DNA of 64,000 nucleotides from Cytobacillus solani (GTDB lineage Bacteria; Bacillota; Bacilli; Bacillales; Cytobacillaceae), in assembly GCF_001420595.1 (NCBI RefSeq), contig NZ_LJIX01000006.1, positions 304,361-368,360 on the forward strand, in the 5' to 3' direction. The notes beneath the pieces are model-generated. The model saw nothing but the letters and a program-made list of their open reading frames with translations. It was not told the origin of the DNA and searched no databases. Position numbers and translations under genes: made by a program. The stretch's first letter is position 1. Each line of letters begins with the position of its first letter. Below are positions 59,928 through 64,000 of this stretch, piece by piece.

Positions 59928-60476
59928 ATGAGTAAACCAAGTAAGGAACGAGGATTAACACTTATTTACACAGGAGATGGCAAAGGAAAAACTACGGCAT
60001 CGATAGGGCTTGCCGTAAGGGCATATGGTCGGGGGAAACGAGTGCTAATGATTCAATTTATTAAATCTCCCCAGCGTACGTATGGGGAGAAACTTGTTTT
60101 TGATAAGCTAGGAATTGAAATGATCCAAAAAGGGATTGGATTTACTTGGACAAAGACGCCTGAAGAGCATCGTGCTGCACTTAAAGATGCATGGACATAT
60201 ACGAAGGAGCGAGTGATGGCAGGTGAGCATGATCTTGTCATCTTAGATGAAATCAATAACGCACTGGCAATCAATAGTTTTCCCATTGACGATGTGCTGC
60301 CACTTCAAGAAGTACTTGATCTCATTTCACAACGCCCACAAGGGATGCATCTTGTTCTTACGGGAAGAAACGCAAATTCAAAGCTCATTGAAGCGGCTGA
60401 TCTTGTTTCAGACGTGACTGTATCAAAGCATTATTATGATGAGGGAATACCAGCTGTTATGGGTATAGAGCTTTGA
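59928..60476 (+). CDS. cobO: Cob(I)yrinic acid a,c-diamide adenosyltransferase
   Basis: This CobO/BtuR-type enzyme adds the adenosyl group of ATP to the cobalt of corrinoids. The 182-residue protein starts at ATG 59928 behind AGAGGAGGG. The P-loop YTGDGKGKTTASIGLAVRA is at residues 15-33, MIQFIKSPQRTYGE near 42 and the acidic VILDEINNAL near 104, followed by LVLTGRNA. It is a cytosolic enzyme placed between the uptake genes and a cobinamide-processing set. This suggests that imported incomplete corrinoids are made into the coenzyme form. Confidence 0.95.
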   Translation: MSKPSKERGLTLIYTGDGKGKTTASIGLAVRAYGRGKRVLMIQFIKSPQRTYGEKLVFDKLGIEMIQKGIGFTWTKTPEEHRAALKDAWTYTKERVMAGEHDLVILDEINNALAINSFPIDDVLPLQEVLDLISQRPQGMHLVLTGRNANSKLIEAADLVSDVTVSKHYYDEGIPAVMGIEL

Positions 60477-60527
60477 GATAAAGTGATAAAAAGAAGCGTA
60501 TAAAAAAGAAAGGGGAGAACCGTTCTG

Positions 60528-61358
60528 ATGAGAATTGTATCATTATGTCCAAGTAATACCGAGCTTCTCGGATTTATGGGGTTGACTTCAAATATCGTAG
60601 GTGTGGATAACTATTCAGACTGGCCTTTACAGATTAATAGTTTGCCTCGACTAGGTTCTGATTTAGATATCGACATGGCTGCTGTTGAAGCTCTTCAGCC
60701 AGATTTAGTTCTTGCTTCATTATCGGTGCCTGGCATGGAGAATAACATCGCGGGCCTCCAGGAGAGGGGACTGCCTTTTATCACGCTTAATCCAAAGAGC
60801 TTGGCTGATATTGGGGATAATATGCTTGAGGTGGGGAAAGCAACAGGACAAGAAGCGATTGGGGAGGCAGCATCCCATAAATATAATGGATTGTTGGAGA
60901 CGTATAAGGAGTTTGGACGGAAGGTTGAGGAACGGCCGCGGTTATATTGGGAATGGTGGCCCAAGCCTGTATTCACTCCGGGTGGGACGAATTGGTTAAC
61001 GGAAATCAGTCATATAGCTGGTGGTTATAATGTATTCGCAGACAACGAGCGGGCAAGTGTTAAGACGGATTGGGAGGATGTACGCAAGCGTAATCCTGAT
61101 TATATTTTGATGGCGTGGGTTGGTGTAAAGGAAAAACAAATGAAACCGAGATTGCTTAAACAACGGCCCGATTGGCCCGAAATGAAGGCAATCAAGGATG
61201 AGAAGATAATTGTAATGGAGGAATCCCTTTATTGCAGACCATCTCCACGACTATTACTCGGTATACAAAAACTAGGTGTTTTGCTTCATCCGGACCTTTT
61301 TCCTGCCTATGATGAGCAGAAAGCAGAGGAATGGTTATGTCCATCAATCGAATTGTAG
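60528..61358 (+). CDS. Cobalamin-binding-protein-like protein without signal peptide
   Basis: The 276-residue protein starts at ATG 60528 behind AAAGGGGAGAA. It resembles BtuF-like binding proteins (MRIVSLCPSNTELLGFMGL, IVGVDNYSDWP, AVEALQPDLVLAS near residue 52) but has no signal peptide or lipobox, so it should stay in the cytosol. GGYNVFADNE near residue 165 and PSPRLLLGIQKLG near 242 are typical of the family. It might hand corrinoid to the enzymes encoded on either side; this is inference. Its end overlaps the cobB gene by about 22 bp. Confidence 0.85.
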   Translation: MRIVSLCPSNTELLGFMGLTSNIVGVDNYSDWPLQINSLPRLGSDLDIDMAAVEALQPDLVLASLSVPGMENNIAGLQERGLPFITLNPKSLADIGDNMLEVGKATGQEAIGEAASHKYNGLLETYKEFGRKVEERPRLYWEWWPKPVFTPGGTNWLTEISHIAGGYNVFADNERASVKTDWEDVRKRNPDYILMAWVGVKEKQMKPRLLKQRPDWPEMKAIKDEKIIVMEESLYCRPSPRLLLGIQKLGVLLHPDLFPAYDEQKAEEWLCPSIEL

Positions 61359-62722
61359 TAGCAGGAACGGGGAGTGGTGTTGGGAAAACGACTGTAGCTA
61401 TCGGCCTAATGGCAGCTTATAAAGCGCAGGGTTATACGGTGCAAGGGTTTAAATGCGGCCCTGATTATATCGATCCGACTTATCAAACCGCAGTGACAGG
61501 TAGAAAATCTCGAAATTTAGACAGCTGGATGTGCAGTTCCTTAGCAGTAAAGGAGATTTTTTTACGGGGGTGTCAAGGAGCGGATGTGGCTATTATCGAA
61601 GGGGTAATGGGGTTATTTGATGGGAAGGACCCGCTTTCTGATACAGGGAGTGCTGCGGAAATTGCCATGATTACTAATAGCCCAGTGCTGCTTGTAGTTG
61701 ATTGCGGCGGGATGGCACGAAGCGCAGCTGCAATAGTGAAGGGCTTTCAAACGTTATCCCCCTCTGTTAGTATTTGTGGGGTTGTGGCGAACCGTGTGGG
61801 AAGTGCGGGTCATTACGAGTTAATTCGGAAAGCGGTAGAATCAGAATGCGGAATTCCTGTTATTGGCTATCTATCAAAGGATGATCGGCTTCGCATGCCA
61901 GAGCGTCATCTTGGACTTGTTCCTTCCATTGAACGCGGAGAACTTACGCCTTTCTTCGACTTACTCTCAGAAACAATTCAAAAGAACTTCGACTTGGATC
62001 GTCTATATCAAATAATGGGCACAGAAACCATGGAATCCCCGCATATTTTGTTTGGAACACTGAAGCAAGAGAGTCAAGTAAGAATGGCTGTTGCATTGGA
62101 TGAAGCATTTCATTTCTACTACCCCGAAAATTTAGAGCTGTTAGAGCACTATGGAGCGGAGCTCGTCTTTTTCTCCCCGCTTAAAGGGGAACAGGTCCCT
62201 CCAGATGTACATGGTCTATATATTGGTGGTGGATTTCCGGAGGAATTTGCAGCAGCTTTATCAGTGCAAAATGATGTCCTCCTATCTGTTCGGGAGGCTA
62301 TCCAAAGTGGGATGCCTACGGTAGCAGAATGCGGCGGATTCATGTTCTTGTCCGAATCGATTGAAACGGTTGGCGGAGAGGAATATCCGATGGTTGGCAT
62401 GATTCCTGGCAGGGTGAAGATGCGTACGAAGCTTGCCGCACTTGGTTATCGGGATGTAACGGGAATGGACAAGAATTACTTAATTGGACCGAATGACCGG
62501 GCAAGAGGACATGAGTTTCATTACTCAACTTTCGAGTCATCTCAGGAATTTACTTCAGCATATACTACAACTGGGTCAAGAGGGACAAAGCAAGAAGGCT
62601 TCTTATTAAATAATCTTGTAGCCGGCTATACACATATCCATTTTGGTTCCGCGCCAGAACTCGTACAGCGCTGGGTGGAACAGTGTATGGTGTTTAAAAA
62701 CAGGGATTTTCAGCGCATATAA
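61337..62722 (+). CDS. cobB: Cobyrinate a,c-diamide synthase
   Basis: This CbiA/CobB-type amidotransferase converts (hydrogeno)byrinic or cobyrinic acid to its a,c-diamide with glutamine and ATP. ATG 61337 (461 residues) is favoured, because GAGGA at 61326-61330 precedes it; ATG 61331 is too close. The N-terminal ATPase half has VAGTGSGVGKTTV at residues 6-18 and CGPDYIDPTYQ near 39. The C-terminal glutaminase half has GGGFPEEFA near 296 and the catalytic cysteine in VAECGGFMFLSE near 333. It closes the B12 operon. Confidence 0.95.
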   Translation: MSINRIVVAGTGSGVGKTTVAIGLMAAYKAQGYTVQGFKCGPDYIDPTYQTAVTGRKSRNLDSWMCSSLAVKEIFLRGCQGADVAIIEGVMGLFDGKDPLSDTGSAAEIAMITNSPVLLVVDCGGMARSAAAIVKGFQTLSPSVSICGVVANRVGSAGHYELIRKAVESECGIPVIGYLSKDDRLRMPERHLGLVPSIERGELTPFFDLLSETIQKNFDLDRLYQIMGTETMESPHILFGTLKQESQVRMAVALDEAFHFYYPENLELLEHYGAELVFFSPLKGEQVPPDVHGLYIGGGFPEEFAAALSVQNDVLLSVREAIQSGMPTVAECGGFMFLSESIETVGGEEYPMVGMIPGRVKMRTKLAALGYRDVTGMDKNYLIGPNDRARGHEFHYSTFESSQEFTSAYTTTGSRGTKQEGFLLNNLVAGYTHIHFGSAPELVQRWVEQCMVFKNRDFQRI

Positions 62723-62750
62723 TATATCTAATAGTTTGATATTTTAAAAA

Positions 62751-62797
62751 GAAGAAGCAGGTTCCCAATAAGGGTTAACCTGCTTCTAGATTTTTGT
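62751..62797. terminator. Bidirectional terminator after cobB
   Basis: GAAGCAGGTT (62754-62763) pairs with AACCTGCTTC (62777-62786), with an inner CCC/GGG pair, flanked by TAGATTTTT on plus and by a T-rich run on minus. It overlaps the end of the broken diguanylate cyclase gene. Confidence 0.85.
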
Positions 62798-63410
62798 ATA
62801 GACCTGCACTTGATTTCGTCCATTTCTTTTTACTAAATACAAAGCCTGATCGGCTTTATTCAAAAGCTGATAAAGTGTCTCCTCTGCATCTATCGTAGCC
62901 TCAGCAACCCCCATACTTAAAGTAACTGAAATATCGCCCTGATCAGTAATCAGAGGCTGTGCCTCTACAGACTTGCGCATCTGATTAGCTAAATCTTCAC
63001 CTTCAATTTCTGTTCCGTCCTTTAGTGCAAGAACAAACTCTTCTCCGCCATATCGGGCAAACAGCATGTCTTCCTTCAATTGTGATTGTCAAACCTTTAC
63101 TGTGCATGTATAAGCAATTGATCACCAACAGAATGGCCATAGGTATCATTCACTCTTTTAAAATACTCAATATCAATCAAAATATCGTAAATGGCGCTGA
63201 AGCCTTCTTTGCTACAGCAAACGCTTGCTCACATTTCTGGAAAAAGGCACGACGATTATAAACTTTTGTTAGGTCATCATAGTATGCTTGATGCTCTAGC
63301 TCCATCTGCAGTCTTTTTAGTTCCGTGATATCGGTATATAAGCTGTTAACTGCGAATGCACGATGGATACCTCTTTTTTGCTAACGATTTATACTTTAAT
63401 GTAGCATATT
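62786..63410 (-). pseudogene. Decayed diguanylate cyclase (PAS-GGDEF remnant)
   Basis: The intact-looking 3' frame (63079-62786, 97 codons) codes for the end of a GGDEF domain, with FARYGGEEFVLAL (the active-site RYGGEEF) and DQALYLVKRNGRNQV. Upstream on the same strand, pieces in other frames encode YDDLTKVYNRRAFFQK, IDIEYFKRVNDTYGHSVGDQ and, before these, a PAS-like end (AVNSLYTDITELKRLQMELE). They are separated by at least one frameshift and a TAA near 63090-63100, and the beginning is missing. The order matches a normal GGDEF protein, so the gene has decayed recently enough for all parts to be recognised. Confidence 0.88.
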
Positions 63411-63551
63411 TAAAAATAAATGTGGATGCTGTCTTTTTCCTATCTGTATCAATACGGTTACTATAAATGAGGAGAGATATAAATGATACTAATTACTGAA
63501 TATTTTATCAACAAGTGACATCTAGTATTTGTTCAATATATCGACGATAAT

Positions 63552-63644
63552 GGCGAATATATTTGTATTAGCGGCGAATATATCGAAGCTGACGGCCAAT
63601 ATACTCGAATGTTTGGCGAATATATCCATTGCGACGACGAATAT
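63552..63644. repeat. Phased GGCGAATAT array, five copies at exactly 21 bp
   Basis: GGCGAATAT, GGCGAATAT, GGCCAATAT, GGCGAATAT and GACGAATAT begin at 63552, 63573, 63594, 63615 and 63636, all steps 21 bp. TCGA follows some copies. It uses the same motif and period as the array at 56377-56490. Confidence 0.9.
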
Positions 63645-63743
63645 TGGACATTCACAAGTTCCACTAGTTTAAGAATTAAGGGAAGAACCCCATTTAATTT
63701 GCAACAATGTTTGCGAAAACAGCCAATAGTTAAGTAAACAAAA

Positions 63744-63768
63744 AGGAGACTGGAGAATCCAGTCTCCT
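63744..63768 (-). terminator. Perfect hairpin with T run on the minus strand
   Basis: AGGAGACTGGA (63744-63754) pairs perfectly with TCCAGTCTCCT (63758-63768) around a 3-nt loop. On the minus strand it is followed by TTTTTG, the form of an intrinsic terminator, yet no minus-strand gene lies to its right within the window. Confidence 0.65.
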
Positions 63769-63830
63769 ATATTCATGCCAATTTTAAAATGTGGTTGCTT
63801 TATTATATGGAAAAAAATAATAATAAATGA

Positions 63831-63860
63831 TTCACAATAGTGTATGTTATACAGTATAAT
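63831..63860 (+). promoter_or_regulatory. Promoter and palindromic operator of the PadR-type gene
   Basis: TTCACA (63831-63836) and TATAAT (63855-63860) are 18 bp apart. The palindrome TTATA-CAG-TATAA (63847-63859) overlaps the -10 box, as expected for an autorepressor site; PadR regulators often repress their own genes. Confidence 0.6.
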
Positions 63861-63879
63861 AAAAACAGGAGTTGATGAC

Positions 63880-64000
63880 ATGAGTGAAGCAAATGAACAT
63901 TTAGATAAGCTAATGCAGGAATTAAGACGCGGCACATTAACAATTGGAGTCTTAAGTCAGCTTTATGAACCACAATATGGATATTCTCTCGTAGCCTCTT
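63880..64000 (+). CDS. PadR family transcriptional regulator, 5' part
   Basis: The gene starts at ATG 63880 behind ACAGGAG and runs off the end of the window after 40 codons. LDKLMQELRRGTLTIGVLSQ followed by YEPQYGYSLVAS is typical of the PadR N-terminal winged helix (the usual RRGTL..LVL..L....YGYEL pattern). The rest, including the dimerization helix, is outside. A promoter with a palindrome lies just upstream, consistent with self-repression. PadR genes often sit next to an ABC transporter or membrane protein they control, but that cannot be checked here. Confidence 0.85.
   Translation, partial: MSEANEHLDKLMQELRRGTLTIGVLSQLYEPQYGYSLVAS

Larger units (their letters stand above)
63411..63879. 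other. Intergenic region with array, hairpin and promoter
   Basis: Between the decayed cyclase and the PadR gene, the DNA holds the 21-bp array at 63552-63644, a perfect hairpin at 63744-63768 and a promoter at 63831-63860, listed separately. I see no further gene. Confidence 0.6.

Noticed and set aside
29095-63644. Phased motif arrays considered as CRISPR arrays
   Set aside because: The conserved part is only 6-9 bp and the period 20-21 bp; CRISPR repeats are 23-40 bp with longer spacers, and no cas genes are present.
63669-63935. Minus-strand frame of 88 codons at the window end
   Set aside because: It overlaps the PadR start, its promoter and a hairpin, and has no family features.

Overview
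The window looks like a chromosomal segment of a low-to-moderate GC Gram-positive spore-former of the family Bacillaceae (Bacillus sensu lato). The basis is gene content and order: yebE-yebG-purEKBCSQLFMNHD-yerA-yerB-yerC-pcrB-pcrA-ligA-camS-gatCAB, with dgkB and rlmCD further on, follows the Bacillus subtilis pur/yer region. Ribosome binding sites are strong (AGGAGG type), TTG and GTG starts are frequent, and intrinsic terminators are clear. I cannot name the species.

Layout. 1-1031: upstream non-coding DNA, then yebE and yebG. 1031-14622: the twelve-gene de novo purine operon, preceded by a PurR box pair, a promoter, a guanine-type purine riboswitch and a terminator. The operon is interrupted after purB and after purF by two copies, in opposite orientation, of a dispersed structured repeat of about 155 bp, each accompanied by a terminator-like hairpin. 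14600-15053: two small membrane proteins on the minus strand, one of only 37 residues. 15225-25079: yerA, yerB, yerC, pcrB, pcrA, ligA and camS. 25300-29076: rocA, aceA and a YueI-family gene. 29516-32718: gatCAB. 32944-37632: a pseudo-ABC/LytTR regulator with its ABC exporter, a thioredoxin-fold protein and a nitronate monooxygenase. 37673-41192: ppaC, a DUF402 protein, a phosphoesterase and plsY. 41495-44961: a small membrane protein and a four-gene ECF sigma/anti-sigma/membrane-sensor operon. 45152-47792: dgkB and rlmCD. 47999-53275: two exported proteins, one a Vpr-like subtilase of about 1315 residues with three C-terminal Ig-like repeats. 53519-55884: an ECF-transporter S component and a MATE exporter. 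55971-56490: a broken Excalibur-domain gene. 56615-62722: a cobalamin riboswitch and a six-gene B12 uptake and processing operon. 62786-63410: a decayed diguanylate cyclase. 63880-end: the start of a PadR-family regulator.

The most unusual structure is not a gene. Four intergenic stretches (29095-29199, 46135-46322, 56377-56490, 63552-63644), with a smaller relative at 34008-34076, hold arrays of a short conserved motif of about 6-9 bp repeated every 20-21 bp, with little conservation between the motifs. The motif is TTGCAAA in two arrays and GGCSAATAT in the other two; the relative uses ATGC. The period is two helical turns, so all copies lie on the same face of the DNA. They do not fit CRISPR arrays, ordinary tandem repeats or coding DNA. 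Two other dispersed repeat families and a 52-bp palindromic tandem repeat add to an intergenic repeat load that ordinary gene annotation would miss.
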